Shown piece by piece: positions 1 through 10,423 of a stretch of 43,171 nt of DNA. The notes beneath the pieces were generated by a model. That model made no database searches. It saw only the letters and a program-made list of their open reading frames with translations, and had not been told where the DNA came from. The DNA lies in contig CANJKM010000004.1 of assembly GCA_947474805.1 (NCBI GenBank), positions 1-43,171 of the forward strand. The letters are read 5' to 3'. Each line of letters starts with the position of its first letter. The first letter of the stretch is position 1. Source of the stretch: Caulobacterales bacterium. Lineage in GTDB: Bacteria > Pseudomonadota > Alphaproteobacteria > Caulobacterales > Caulobacteraceae. The position numbers and the translations under genes were made by a program.

Positions 1-879
<879 letters not shown>

Positions 880-934
880 AACTCGCTACGGGACTTGACG
901 GCCAGGCCTCTAAGGCGCAAACCGCCCTCGCATC

Positions 935-953
935 TGACCGTACCGTACGGTCA
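935..953. promoter_or_regulatory. Putative TetR-family operator, perfect 19-bp palindrome TGACCGTAC-C-GTACGGTCA
   Basis: Seen directly: 9-bp arms around one central base, between the tetR start (879) and the nodT-like start (979). Confidence 0.75.
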
Positions 954-978
954 TATAGCACGCCTCTCCGGTAACGTC

Positions 979-2457
979 ATGTCTTTCGTATCCTCCCGCC
1001 GCCGGGCGATCCGCTCCCTATTCCTCTCCGGAGCCGCCCTAGCGACGCTCTGCGCCTGCGCGCCTGACCTCGGCCCCGCCTCGAGCCTGAAGCCGGTCGG
1101 CGACTACGCCTCGGCCGAGAGCTTCCGGGCCACCGCTTCGGACTGGCCCGCCGACGGCTGGTGGAAGGCCTATGGCGATCCCCAACTCGACGCCCTGATC
1201 GACGAGGCCCTGAAGGGCTCGCCCGACCTGCGCGCGGCCGAGGCCCGCGTCCGAAAGGCCGAGGGCGAGACCCAGGAGGCCGGCTCGGCGCTGAAGCCGC
1301 GCGTCGGCGCCTCCGCCTCGCTGAAGGGCACACTGATCGGCCAGTCGCTCGGCCTGCCCGCCAACATCGCCGACGAGCTGCCCTCCAGCGTCCAGGCCGC
1401 CACCCAGATCGGCGCCAATGTCAGTTACCAGCTCGACTTCTTCGGCAAGAACCGCGCCGCCCTTGCCGCCGCCACCTCCATCGCCGACGCCGCCCGCGCC
1501 GAGGCCGCCTCGGCGCGCCTGCAGCTCTCCGCCGCCGTCGCCGGCGCCTACGCCGACCTGATGCGGCTGGCCGCCGACCGCGCCGCCCTCGTGGACGCCG
1601 TGCGCGTGCGCCGGGGAACCCAGGAGCTGATCGGACAGCGGTTGCAGAATGGGCTCGAGAACCGGGGCGGCTACAGCCAGTCCTCGGCGCTCGCCTTCGC
1701 CAGCGAGGCCGACATCGCCGAGGTTGATCGCCAGATCGCCCAGACCCGCAACCGCATCGCCGCCCTGATGGGCGCGGGGCCCGACCGGGGCCTGTCGATC
1801 GCCGTCCCCACCACGGTCCAGGCCCGCGCCTTCGGCCTGCCCGCCAGGCTTTCCGCCGACCTGATCGGCCGGCGTCCGGACATCGCCGCCGCCCGCGCGC
1901 GCGCCGAGGCCGCCGCCAAGCGGACCAAGGTCGCCAAGACGCAATTCTATCCGAACGTCGACCTGGTGGGGTCCTTCCTGACCCTGGCGCTCGGTCCGCA
2001 GAACCTTTTTGACCAGAGCATCCGCCTGACCCAGTTCGGCCCGGCCCTCACCCTGCCGATCTTCGAAGGCGGCCGAGCCGAAGGCAATTATCGCGTCTCG
2101 CGCGCCGAGTACGAGGAGGCGGTGGCCAGCTATGACGGCGCCCTGACCCAGGCTTTGCGCGAGGTCGCCGACGCTGTGGCGACCTCCAGGTCGCTGCAAA
2201 CCGAGGCCGGCCAGGCCCGCCAGTCGCTGACCGCGGCCGAGGACGCCCACAGGATCGCCCGCCTGCGCTACGAGGGCGGGCTTTCGCCGCTGCTCGAAGT
2301 GCTGAACGCCGAACAGAGCCTCGTGGACCGCCGCCGCGTGGTGGCCGAACTGCAGGCCCGGGCGCTGGCCGCCGACGTCGCCCTGGTGCGCGCGCTCGGC
2401 GGCGGCTACGCCGACCCGACCAAGACCGCCCAGACTCCGGCGCCCGCCGCCTCCTGA
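979..2457 (+). CDS. NodT-family outer membrane efflux lipoprotein (TolC-like)
   Basis: ATG at 979 in frame with the supplied ORF: MSFVSSRRRAIRSLFLSGAALATLCACAPDLGP (lipobox-like), then OEP-type repeats (YGDPQLDALIDEAL, SADLIGRRPDIAAARARAEAA). Confidence 0.9.
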   Translation: MSFVSSRRRAIRSLFLSGAALATLCACAPDLGPASSLKPVGDYASAESFRATASDWPADGWWKAYGDPQLDALIDEALKGSPDLRAAEARVRKAEGETQEAGSALKPRVGASASLKGTLIGQSLGLPANIADELPSSVQAATQIGANVSYQLDFFGKNRAALAAATSIADAARAEAASARLQLSAAVAGAYADLMRLAADRAALVDAVRVRRGTQELIGQRLQNGLENRGGYSQSSALAFASEADIAEVDRQIAQTRNRIAALMGAGPDRGLSIAVPTTVQARAFGLPARLSADLIGRRPDIAAARARAEAAAKRTKVAKTQFYPNVDLVGSFLTLALGPQNLFDQSIRLTQFGPALTLPIFEGGRAEGNYRVSRAEYEEAVASYDGALTQALREVADAVATSRSLQTEAGQARQSLTAAEDAHRIARLRYEGGLSPLLEVLNAEQSLVDRRRVVAELQARALAADVALVRALGGGYADPTKTAQTPAPAAS

Positions 2458-2502
2458 CCTCCTCCTGACCTCCTCCCCGAATACCACTTACGGAAAGCTG
2501 CC

Positions 2503-3657
2503 ATGGCCGACGATCAATCTGAAGCTTCCCGCCTCGCGGCCGACGACTCCGCCGGCAAGACCGCGACCCGCAAGCGGCTGTTCGGCCTGCTGGGCCTTGG
2601 CGTCGCCGGGCTGGGCGTCGCCTATTTCGTCTATTGGCTGCTGGTCGGGTCGCACCTCATCTCGACCGACGACGCCTATGTCGGGGCCGAAACCGCCATG
2701 GTCACCCCGGCGGTCGCGGGCACCATCGCTAAGGTCAATGTGATCGACACCCAGCCGGTGAAGGCCGGAGACGTGCTGGTCGAACTCGACAACCGCGACC
2801 TCGGCTTCGTCGCCGCCCAGGCCCAGGCCCAATATGGCCAAGCCATCCGCCGGGTTCGGGCCTATATCGCCAACACCGAGACGGCCGGTGCCCAGGTATT
2901 CGCCCGCGACGCCGACCTGCTGCGCGCCAAGGCCGAAATCGAGGCCGCCGTCGCCAACCTCGACCGCGCCAAGGTGGAGCTGCAGCGCCGCCAGAACCTC
3001 AGCGCATCGGGCGCCGTCTCCGGCGAGGAGCTGACCCAGGCCCAGACCGGGGTGAAGAACGCCGAGGCCGCTCTGGCCGGCGCCCGCGCCGCCCAGGCGA
3101 TGGCCCAGGCCAGCCGCCAGGCCGCCCAGGGGACTCTCGCTTCGCAATCGGCCCTGGTCGAGGGCGCCGGGGTGCAGGACAACCCCGAGGTCGCCGCCGC
3201 CCGCGCCGCCTGGCAGCGGGCCCAGAACGATTTCGAGCGCACCATCATCCGCGCGCCCGTCTCCGGCGTCATCGCCCGCCGCGCCGTCCAGATCGGCCAG
3301 CGGGTTCCCGTCGGCGCCGTGCTGATGAGCGTGGTCCCGGTCGACGAGGTCTATGTCGACGCCAACTTCAAGGAAAGCCAGCTGAAGAAGGTCCACGTCG
3401 GTCAGCCGGTGGTCCTGAAGTCCGACTACTACGGCGGCGGGACCAAATACCACGGCACGGTCGTCGGCATCGGCGGCGGCACGGGCTCGGCCTTCGCCAT
3501 CATCCCAGCCCAGAACGCCACCGGCAACTGGATCAAGGTGGTCCAGCGCCTGCCCGTGCGGGTCAAGCTCGACCCCGCCGAGCTGAAGCGGAAGCCCCTG
3601 CGCGTCGGCCTGTCGATGACGGCCGAGATCGACACCGCCCACCCCGGTAAGGAGTAG
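2503..3657 (+). CDS. HlyD/EmrA-family membrane fusion protein
   Basis: 384 aa, one N-terminal TM, 'STDDAYVGAETAMVTPAVAGTIAKVNVIDTQPVKAGDVLVELD' biotinyl-lipoyl-like half, coiled coil, 'RAPVSGVIARRAVQIGQRVPVGAVLMSVVP'. Confidence 0.93.
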   Translation: MADDQSEASRLAADDSAGKTATRKRLFGLLGLGVAGLGVAYFVYWLLVGSHLISTDDAYVGAETAMVTPAVAGTIAKVNVIDTQPVKAGDVLVELDNRDLGFVAAQAQAQYGQAIRRVRAYIANTETAGAQVFARDADLLRAKAEIEAAVANLDRAKVELQRRQNLSASGAVSGEELTQAQTGVKNAEAALAGARAAQAMAQASRQAAQGTLASQSALVEGAGVQDNPEVAAARAAWQRAQNDFERTIIRAPVSGVIARRAVQIGQRVPVGAVLMSVVPVDEVYVDANFKESQLKKVHVGQPVVLKSDYYGGGTKYHGTVVGIGGGTGSAFAIIPAQNATGNWIKVVQRLPVRVKLDPAELKRKPLRVGLSMTAEIDTAHPGKE

Positions 3658-3662
3658 GCGCG

Positions 3663-5225
3663 ATGGCCGCCGCGGCCGCCGCGCCTGCGCCGGGTCGGAC
3701 CGACCTCGGCAACATTCAGCTGAAGGGCCTGCCGCTCTTCCTGGGCTGTTTCGTCCTGGCCTTCTCCAACTTCATGGCCGTTCTGGACATGACGATCGCC
3801 AACGTCTCTGTGCCCAATATCGCCGGCGGCCTGGCGGTCTCGCCCAATGAGGGCACCTGGGTCATCACCTCTTATGCGGTGGCCGAGGCCATCACCGTGC
3901 CCCTCACCGGCTGGCTGGCGCAGAGATTCGGCACGGTCCGGGTCTATATCGTCGCCATCGCCCTGTTCGGCCTGTTCAGCTTTCTCTGCGGCCTGGCCCC
4001 CTCGATCGGCTTCCTGATCGTGGGCCGGATCCTGCAGGGCCTGGCCGGCGGGCCGATGATGCCCCTGTCCCAGACCCTGCTGCAGCAGATCGTCCCGCCC
4101 AAGTTCCGCGCCCAGGCCATGGGGCTGTGGGCCATGACCACCGTGGTCGCGCCCATCCTCGGACCGGTGGTCGGCGGCCAGATCTCCGACAACATGGGCT
4201 GGGAGTGGGTCTTCTTCATCAACGTCCCGATCGCGGCCTTCCTGACCTTCGCCGGTCTGCGCTGGCTGACGTCCCAGGAGACCAAGACCGAGAAAAAGCC
4301 CATCGATGTGGTCGGCTTCCTGCTGCTGATCACCTGGGTAGGGTCGCTGCAGCTGATGCTCGACAAGGGCAAGGACCTCGACTGGTTCCACTCCGGCTTC
4401 ATCCTCGCCTGTCTGATGGTGGCCATCGTCGGCTTCATCGCCTTTTTGATCTGGGAGCTGACCGAGGAGCACCCGGTCGTCGACATCCGCATCTTCCGCT
4501 ATCCGGGATTCGCGGCGCCCTGCCTGTCGATGGCCCTGGCCTTCGGGGGCATGTACGCCTCCCTTGTGCTCATCCCCCTCTGGCTGCAGCTGAACCTCGG
4601 CTACACCGCCACCTGGGCCGGCTATGTCACCGGCTTCAACGGGGTGCTGGCGGTGATCGCCTCGCCCATCGTCGCCATGCTGGTCACCAAGGTCGATCCG
4701 CGCGCCCTGGTCAGCGCCGGCATCCTCTGGATGGCCGGGATCATGGCGGTGCGCACCACCTTCACCGCCGACATGGCCTTCGGCCAGCTGATCTGGCCGC
4801 AACTCGCCCAGGGCCTGGGCATGCCGCTGCTGTTCATCCCGCTGATGAGCGTGGCCATGGGCGCGGTGAAACCGTGGGAGATGGCCTCGGCCGCCGGTTT
4901 GCTGGCCTTCGTCCGCACCGTCTCGGGGGCCTTCGCCACCTCGATCACCACCACCGCCTGGGACGACGGCGGCAAGAAGAACCACGCCGTCTTCGCCGAA
5001 CGGCTGCAGCACCCGGACCAGGCGCTTAACGTCATGACCAACGGCGGCCTATCGCCCGACCAGGCCCTGACCCAGCTGAACAACATGGTTCAGCACCAGG
5101 CTGTAATGACGGCGACCAACCACATCTTCATGGTCACCTGCGCGGTGATGGTGGTATCGGTCGGAGCCATCTGGCTCGCGCCCCGGCCCAAGGGTCCCGC
5201 GCCCGCCGGTGGCGGAGGACACTGA
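3663..5225 (+). CDS. DHA2 family MFS multidrug transporter (EmrB/QacA type)
   Basis: 520 aa, multiple TM segments, 'LDMTIANVSVPNIAGGLAVSPNEGTWVITSYAVAEAITVPLTGWLAQRFG'; follows the HlyD gene. Confidence 0.93.
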   Translation: MAAAAAAPAPGRTDLGNIQLKGLPLFLGCFVLAFSNFMAVLDMTIANVSVPNIAGGLAVSPNEGTWVITSYAVAEAITVPLTGWLAQRFGTVRVYIVAIALFGLFSFLCGLAPSIGFLIVGRILQGLAGGPMMPLSQTLLQQIVPPKFRAQAMGLWAMTTVVAPILGPVVGGQISDNMGWEWVFFINVPIAAFLTFAGLRWLTSQETKTEKKPIDVVGFLLLITWVGSLQLMLDKGKDLDWFHSGFILACLMVAIVGFIAFLIWELTEEHPVVDIRIFRYPGFAAPCLSMALAFGGMYASLVLIPLWLQLNLGYTATWAGYVTGFNGVLAVIASPIVAMLVTKVDPRALVSAGILWMAGIMAVRTTFTADMAFGQLIWPQLAQGLGMPLLFIPLMSVAMGAVKPWEMASAAGLLAFVRTVSGAFATSITTTAWDDGGKKNHAVFAERLQHPDQALNVMTNGGLSPDQALTQLNNMVQHQAVMTATNHIFMVTCAVMVVSVGAIWLAPRPKGPAPAGGGGH

Positions 5226-5241
5226 CGAGCAGGAGCCTTTC

Positions 5242-6171
5242 ATGGCTATCGAGCCGGTTTCGCTAACCGCTTACGACAAGGACTTCGACGGCTTCTCCAA
5301 GGCGCTCGGACAGGCCTTCGAGCGCTACGGCTTCGCGGTGATCGCCGACCACGGGCTCGACCCCGCCCTGCTCAAAGGCGTCGACGCCGATACAAAGGCC
5401 TTCTTCGCCCTGCCTGAGGCTGTGAAGCGCCGTTATCACGTCTCCGGCGGCGGCGGTCAGCGCGGCTACACCCCCTTCGGCATCGAAACCGCCAAGGGCC
5501 ACACCCAGCGCGACCTGAAGGAATTTTGGCACACCGGCCGCACCCTGCCGCCCGGCCATCCCTACGAGACATACATGCCGGCCAATCTGTGGCCGTCCGA
5601 GGTCCCGGGCTTCCACGCCCACGTCGGGGGCCTCTATGAGGCGATGGACGCGCTCGGCAAGCGCGTGCTGCGGGCCATCGCCCACCACCTCCAGATCGGC
5701 GACGGCTTCTTCGACAAGCCGACCGAGCTCGGCAACTCCATCCTGCGTCTGCTCCATTACCCCCCGATCGACGCCGACGCTCCCGGCGTGCGGGCGGGCG
5801 CGCATGAGGACATCAATGTCATCACCCTGCTCCTGGGCGCCGAAGAGGCTGGACTGCAGCTGCTGGACAAGGACGGCCAGTGGCTGCCGATCGACGCCCC
5901 GCCGGGCGCGGTGGTCTGCAACATCGGCGACATGCTGCAGCGGCTGACCAACCACGTCCTGCCCTCGACCACCCACCGGGTGGTCAATCCGCCGCCCGAG
6001 CGGCGCGGAGTCTCGCGCTACTCCATGCCCTTCTTCCTGCATTTCGAGCCGGACTATCTGATCGAGACCCTGCCCGGCTGCATCACGCCCGACCGGCCCG
6101 ACCGCTATCGCGAGCCGATCACCGCCCACGGCTTCCTTGAGGAGCGGCTGCGCGAGATCAAGCTGATCTAG
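5242..6171 (+). CDS. Isopenicillin N synthase-like 2-oxoglutarate/Fe(II)-dependent oxygenase
   Basis: ATG at 5242 (MAIEPVSLTAYDKDFDGFSKALGQAFERYGFAVIADHGLD); HxD 'AHEDINVITLL', distal His 'TTHRVVNPP', 'RYSMPFFLHFEPD'. 16 bp after the MFS stop. Confidence 0.9.
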   Translation: MAIEPVSLTAYDKDFDGFSKALGQAFERYGFAVIADHGLDPALLKGVDADTKAFFALPEAVKRRYHVSGGGGQRGYTPFGIETAKGHTQRDLKEFWHTGRTLPPGHPYETYMPANLWPSEVPGFHAHVGGLYEAMDALGKRVLRAIAHHLQIGDGFFDKPTELGNSILRLLHYPPIDADAPGVRAGAHEDINVITLLLGAEEAGLQLLDKDGQWLPIDAPPGAVVCNIGDMLQRLTNHVLPSTTHRVVNPPPERRGVSRYSMPFFLHFEPDYLIETLPGCITPDRPDRYREPITAHGFLEERLREIKLI

Positions 6172-6298
6172 CGTCTTCCGGCTGGGTTCCAAGGAAGCTT
6201 GCCTGGGCTTGCCCACGGGCCCGACCCTCAAAAAGCACGGAAATTTAACGCTATTCCCGGCTAATGGCCGACGCTGGGCCTAAGGGGGCCGGCCGGGA

Positions 6299-8347
6299 AT
6301 GGCCAAGACCATGTCGATCGCGGAGCTCAAAGCGGAGCTGGCGGAGGCGAAAGCCGCCCTCGCCCGCGCCGAACATGAGCGCGCGGCCACCGAGGCCAGT
6401 CTCGACGCCATGATGGACCGGGCCCCGATGGCCGTGGTCCGCCTCGACACCGATCTGCGCATCATCAACGCCAGCCGTGTCTGGCTGAACGACATCAGGC
6501 TGGAGAGCGGCAAGGTGCTCGGCCGCTCTCTGTATGACGTCACCCCCGGCTCGCGCGCCTTCGCCCCCATGCTGGAGCGGGCGCTCGCCGGCGAGGTGGT
6601 GGGCGAAGACGAAGCGCGGGTGATCCGCCCCGATGGCACTCACCGCATGGCGCGCTATCAGATGGCGCCCTGGCAGCTGCCGAACGGCGAGATCGGCGGG
6701 GTGATGGTGATGAGCTGCGACATCACCGATCTCGTCGCCTCGCGCGAGGCGATGGCCCGCTCCGAGCAGCGGCTGACTCAAGCGCTGGAGATCGACCAGA
6801 GCGTCGCCTGGGAGATGTCGCTGACCGACCGCCGGGTCTACGCCACAGGCGCCATCGAGGCGGTCTATGACAAGCCGCCCAGCTACAAATCCTTCGCCCG
6901 GGACCTGTTCGTCTCGGTCCACCCCGACGACCGGGCGCGGGTCGAGAAGGCCTGGTCCGAGCATGTCCTGTCGGGCGCCCCGCTGAAGATCGACTACCGG
7001 ATCAACCGGGAGGACGGTCTGGAGGTCTGGGTCTACGCCATCGCCGAAACCCTGCGCGGGGCGGGCGACCGGCCCGAGCGCGTGGTCGGCGTGCTGAAGA
7101 ACATCACCGAGCATAAGAAGGCCGAGCTAGCCCTGGCCGAGGCCGGCAAGGCCGCCGAGGCCGCCAACCTCGCCAAGTCCGAATTCCTGGCCAATATGTC
7201 CCACGAGATCCGCACCCCGCTCAACGGGGTGATGGGCGTCGCGGGGGCCCTGGCCCGCACCCCCCTGGCCCCCGCCCAGCGCGAGATGGTGGCCCTGATC
7301 GAATCCTCCGCCCACACCCTCGAGCGGCTGCTGACCGACGTTCTCGACCTCGCGCGGGTCGAATCCGGCCGGGTGGAGATCCGCGCCGAACCGTTCGAAC
7401 TCGGCGACCTGATGCGCACCGTCACCGCCCTGTTCGAGCCGCGCGCCCACGCCAAGAAGCTCGATTTCGAGCTGAAGCTCGGGGCCGGGGTCGAAAGCGG
7501 CAAGACCTACCTCGGCGATGCGGTGCGGCTGCGCCAGATCCTTTCCAACCTCGTCTCCAACGCCGTGAAATTCACCGAACGCGGCGGGGTCAAGGTCGGG
7601 GTCCGCGCCCAGGCCTGCGGCGAGCGCACCCGCCTGCGCTTCCGGGTCGAGGACACCGGCATCGGCTTCGACCCGGCCGCCAAGGCCCGGCTGTTCCAGC
7701 GTTTCGAGCAGGCCGACGGCTCGATCACCCGCCGCTACGGCGGGTCGGGACTCGGCCTGGCCATCTCACGCTCGCTGGCCGAGCGGATGGGCGGGCGGCT
7801 GGAGGCCTGGTCCAACCCCGGCCAGGGCTCGATCTTCGAACTGACCCTCGACATGGAGCAGGGCGCGGCGGTCGAGCCGCTGCGCGAGGCCGAGCCCATT
7901 CCGGCCGGCGCCGTCGGCTTCGCCCCGCGCGTGCTGCTGGCCGAGGACCACCCGGCCAACCGCAAGGTGGTCGAACTCATCCTGGGCTCGATCGGCGTCG
8001 ATCTGGTCTGCGTTGAGAACGGAGCCGAGGCGGTCGAGGCCTGCGAGGACGAAATCTTCGACCTGATCCTGATGGATATGCAGATGCCGGTGATGGACGG
8101 CCTGACCGCCATCCGCGCCATCCGCGCCCGCGAGAAGGCGCGCGGCCGCCGCGCCGTGCCGATCCTGGCCCTGTCGGCCAACGCCCTGCCCGAACACTTC
8201 CGCGCCTCGGCCGCCGCCGGCGCCGGCGGCCACCTGACCAAGCCGATCGCCGCCGGGGTGCTGATCGACGCGGTCCAGAAAGCCTGCTCGGGCGGCTTTG
8301 GCCCGGACGGCGCCGTCGACGAAGCGCCCGAAGCCCTCAGCGCTTAG
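6299..8347 (+). CDS. PAS-domain hybrid sensor histidine kinase/response regulator
   Basis: 682 aa; H-box 'SEFLANMSHEIRTPLNGVMG', N-box 'RQILSNLVSNAVKFTERGG', G-boxes 'DTGIGF'/'GGSGLGLAISRSL', C-terminal REC 'RVLLAEDHPANRKVVE...LILMDMQMPVMDG'. Confidence 0.95.
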   Translation: MAKTMSIAELKAELAEAKAALARAEHERAATEASLDAMMDRAPMAVVRLDTDLRIINASRVWLNDIRLESGKVLGRSLYDVTPGSRAFAPMLERALAGEVVGEDEARVIRPDGTHRMARYQMAPWQLPNGEIGGVMVMSCDITDLVASREAMARSEQRLTQALEIDQSVAWEMSLTDRRVYATGAIEAVYDKPPSYKSFARDLFVSVHPDDRARVEKAWSEHVLSGAPLKIDYRINREDGLEVWVYAIAETLRGAGDRPERVVGVLKNITEHKKAELALAEAGKAAEAANLAKSEFLANMSHEIRTPLNGVMGVAGALARTPLAPAQREMVALIESSAHTLERLLTDVLDLARVESGRVEIRAEPFELGDLMRTVTALFEPRAHAKKLDFELKLGAGVESGKTYLGDAVRLRQILSNLVSNAVKFTERGGVKVGVRAQACGERTRLRFRVEDTGIGFDPAAKARLFQRFEQADGSITRRYGGSGLGLAISRSLAERMGGRLEAWSNPGQGSIFELTLDMEQGAAVEPLREAEPIPAGAVGFAPRVLLAEDHPANRKVVELILGSIGVDLVCVENGAEAVEACEDEIFDLILMDMQMPVMDGLTAIRAIRAREKARGRRAVPILALSANALPEHFRASAAAGAGGHLTKPIAAGVLIDAVQKACSGGFGPDGAVDEAPEALSA

Positions 8348-8441
8348 GCGGACTGAGACTCTTGGCCTGCTCGCGCCGCGCGCCGGCTGTGCTAAGAGGA
8401 CCGGGCGCCCTCCCGCCCCAGCCGTTTCGAGACCGATCGCG

Positions 8442-8855
8442 ATGACCCCGGAAATCCAGGCTTTCGCCACCGGCTTTCCCATCACCTTGCTGCACGCGGG
8501 CGTGACCCTGCTGATGCTGGTGCTTGGCGTCTTCCTCTATGGGCTGCTCAGTCCCTTCCGGGAGGTTCCACTGATCCGCGAGGGCAACGCCGCCGCCGCC
8601 ACCTCGCTTGGCGGCGTGATGGTCGGCCTGGCCCTCCCGCTGTCCCTATCGCTGGCCTCCTCGCCGAGCCTGCTCGAAATCGCCATCTGGGGCCTGGCCG
8701 TCCTCGCGGTCCAACTCCTGGCCTTCCGGGTCACTGACCTGGCGCTCGGCGGGCTCGGCTCGCGCATCCAGCACGGCGAGATGTCCGCCGCATTGCTCCT
8801 GACCGCCGCCCGGTTGGCCAGCGCCATCATCCTCTCCGCCGCCGTCACCAGCTAA
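8442..8855 (+). CDS. DUF350 domain-containing inner membrane protein
   Basis: 137 aa from ATG 8442: MTPEIQAFATGFPITLLHAGVTLLMLVLGVFLYGLLSPFREVPLIREGNAAAATSLGGVMVGLALPLSLSL; DUF350-like topology. Confidence 0.8.
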   Translation: MTPEIQAFATGFPITLLHAGVTLLMLVLGVFLYGLLSPFREVPLIREGNAAAATSLGGVMVGLALPLSLSLASSPSLLEIAIWGLAVLAVQLLAFRVTDLALGGLGSRIQHGEMSAALLLTAARLASAIILSAAVTS

Positions 8856-8861
8856 GGCGGC

Positions 8862-8910
8862 GCGCATCATGCCGAAAAGTGGGAGCCGGTTTTCGGACCA
8901 CATGATGCGC
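8862..8910. repeat. Dispersed palindromic intergenic element (GCGCATCATG-CCGAAAA...TTTTCGG-CATGATGCGC)
   Basis: Nested inverted repeats 8862-8871/8901-8910 and 8872-8878/8890-8896; resembles a palindrome common in Rhizobiales and related intergenic regions. Confidence 0.7.
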
Positions 8911-8924
8911 CGGGCTCGCTAACC

Positions 8925-9782
8925 ATGACCGGGCCGCATCTGCATTTTCCGCGGCTGCCCGACTGGGCCATCTATGGAGCGCTGGTTCTGGCCTTCCTGG
9001 TCGGGGCGCGCAGCCGCGGCGAGCGGGCCGACGCCCCCTCGGCCCCACCGCCGCCCGCCGCGGCCGAGAGCGTGGCCATCGGTCCCGCCGCCCCCTTCGG
9101 TTCGGTTCAGCCGATCCGCCCGCCGTCGAACCCCACGCCCGAGACCCTGGGCACCGCCTTCTCGGTCGACGACAGCGGGGTCTGGCTTTCGGCCCGGCAT
9201 GTGTTCGAGGGTTGCAGCCACGCCGCCCTGATCGTGGGCCCAGGGCGCGGGGTCGCCGCCGAAGTCGAGCTCGACCCCAAGAGCGACATCGCCATCCTGC
9301 GAACCCTGGGTGGGGCTCCCGCCCTGCCGCTGGCGCTCGACCGGCCGCTTCAGCCCGGACAGCGCGCATTCCATCCCGGCTATCCCAGCGGCCGGCCGGG
9401 CGAGGCGGCGACACGCCTGCTCGGGCGCCAGTCTCTGGTGGTGCGCGGACGCGGCGAGCGCGGGGCGCGACCCGAACCCGTCCTGGCCTGGGCCGAGGCC
9501 GGCCGCACCGACCAGCTGAAAGGCGATCTGGCCGGTCTGTCGGGCGCGCCGGCGCTCGACGCCGCGGGCCGGGTGGTCGGGCTGACCATCGCCGAGGCGC
9601 CCCGGCGGGGCCGCATCTACACCATCGCCCCGGAGGCCATCCGCGCCGCCATGGTCCGCGCCGGCGTGCATCCCTCTCCGGCCGTGCCGTCCGATCCGAT
9701 CACGGTCGAGAACTATGGCCGCGCCGCCGACACCCTGAGGCGGGAGTTGCGCGTGGCCGAGGTGATGTGCCTGAAGAGCTGA
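8925..9782 (+). CDS. Trypsin-like (S1C-type) serine protease, membrane anchored
   Basis: 285 aa; TM near N-terminus; 'GTAFSVDDSGVWLSARHVFEGC' (His), 'DPKSDIAILRTL' (Asp), 'GDLAGLSGAPALDAAGRVVGLTI' (Ser). Confidence 0.82.
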   Translation: MTGPHLHFPRLPDWAIYGALVLAFLVGARSRGERADAPSAPPPPAAAESVAIGPAAPFGSVQPIRPPSNPTPETLGTAFSVDDSGVWLSARHVFEGCSHAALIVGPGRGVAAEVELDPKSDIAILRTLGGAPALPLALDRPLQPGQRAFHPGYPSGRPGEAATRLLGRQSLVVRGRGERGARPEPVLAWAEAGRTDQLKGDLAGLSGAPALDAAGRVVGLTIAEAPRRGRIYTIAPEAIRAAMVRAGVHPSPAVPSDPITVENYGRAADTLRRELRVAEVMCLKS

Positions 9783-9804
9783 ACCGCGCCCTTCAAGACG
9801 GCCG

Positions 9805-10329
9805 CTAGGCCTCCAGCCCGCGCACCTGCAGCTTGACGCCGCCGATCACCCGGACGACCCGCACCGACGCCCCCACCGGCAGGGTCTCCTCGACGCCCTC
9901 GATCTCGGCGGCCCATTCGGAGCCGTCGATCCAGACCCGGCCGACGCCGTTATTGAACTCGCCAGTGGCGCGGGCGATCCGCCCGACCAGGGCGCCGGGG
10001 TCCTCGGTCGGCTTTCCCGAGCCCATGTCATAGCCGGACGCCCGCGCCTGGCGGGCCGCGGCGGCTCCGACCAAGGCCACGCGGGCGCGGGGCTGGAGCG
10101 CGTAAGCGCCCAGAAGGGCGAAGGCGGTCAGGGCCGCGAAGATCCCGATCTCGGCTTCCACGCCCAGGCGGGCGCCGACCAGCTCGAGCAGGGCCACCGC
10201 GGCGGAGCAGGCGCTGGGCAGGAACAGCAGGTTGGCGCCCGTGGCGAAACTGAGCGCGACGAACACCGAGGCCGCGCCGAGCCAGATCCAGAACGGGTCG
10301 TGCAGATAGAGCGCTTCGAGTGTCGTCAT
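9805..10329 (-). CDS. NfeD family protein
   Basis: ATG at 10329: MTTLEALYLHDPFWIWLGAASVFVAL..., TM segments then OB-fold-like C-terminus 'GRVWIDGSEWAAEIEGVEETLPVGASVRVVRVIGGVKLQVRGLEA'. Confidence 0.82.
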   Translation of the reverse strand: MTTLEALYLHDPFWIWLGAASVFVALSFATGANLLFLPSACSAAVALLELVGARLGVEAEIGIFAALTAFALLGAYALQPRARVALVGAAAARQARASGYDMGSGKPTEDPGALVGRIARATGEFNNGVGRVWIDGSEWAAEIEGVEETLPVGASVRVVRVIGGVKLQVRGLEA

Positions 10330-10423
10330 GAGCCTCGCCACCCCCCGATGTCTGTCTAACCTTAAGCATGAAACCCGACAAACAGGACGCTTCATCTCGC
10401 GTCAGGCGAACTTGATCAACCCT

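Noticed and set aside
1039-2487. 482-aa minus-strand ORF opposite the nodT-like gene
   Set aside because: Low-complexity antisense ORF covering a clear OEP gene.
3429-5012. Long minus-strand ORF (527 aa) opposite the HlyD/EmrB genes
   Set aside because: Antisense shadow ORF typical of GC-rich DNA; Gly/His/Asp-rich with no domain pattern, fully overlapping well-supported genes.
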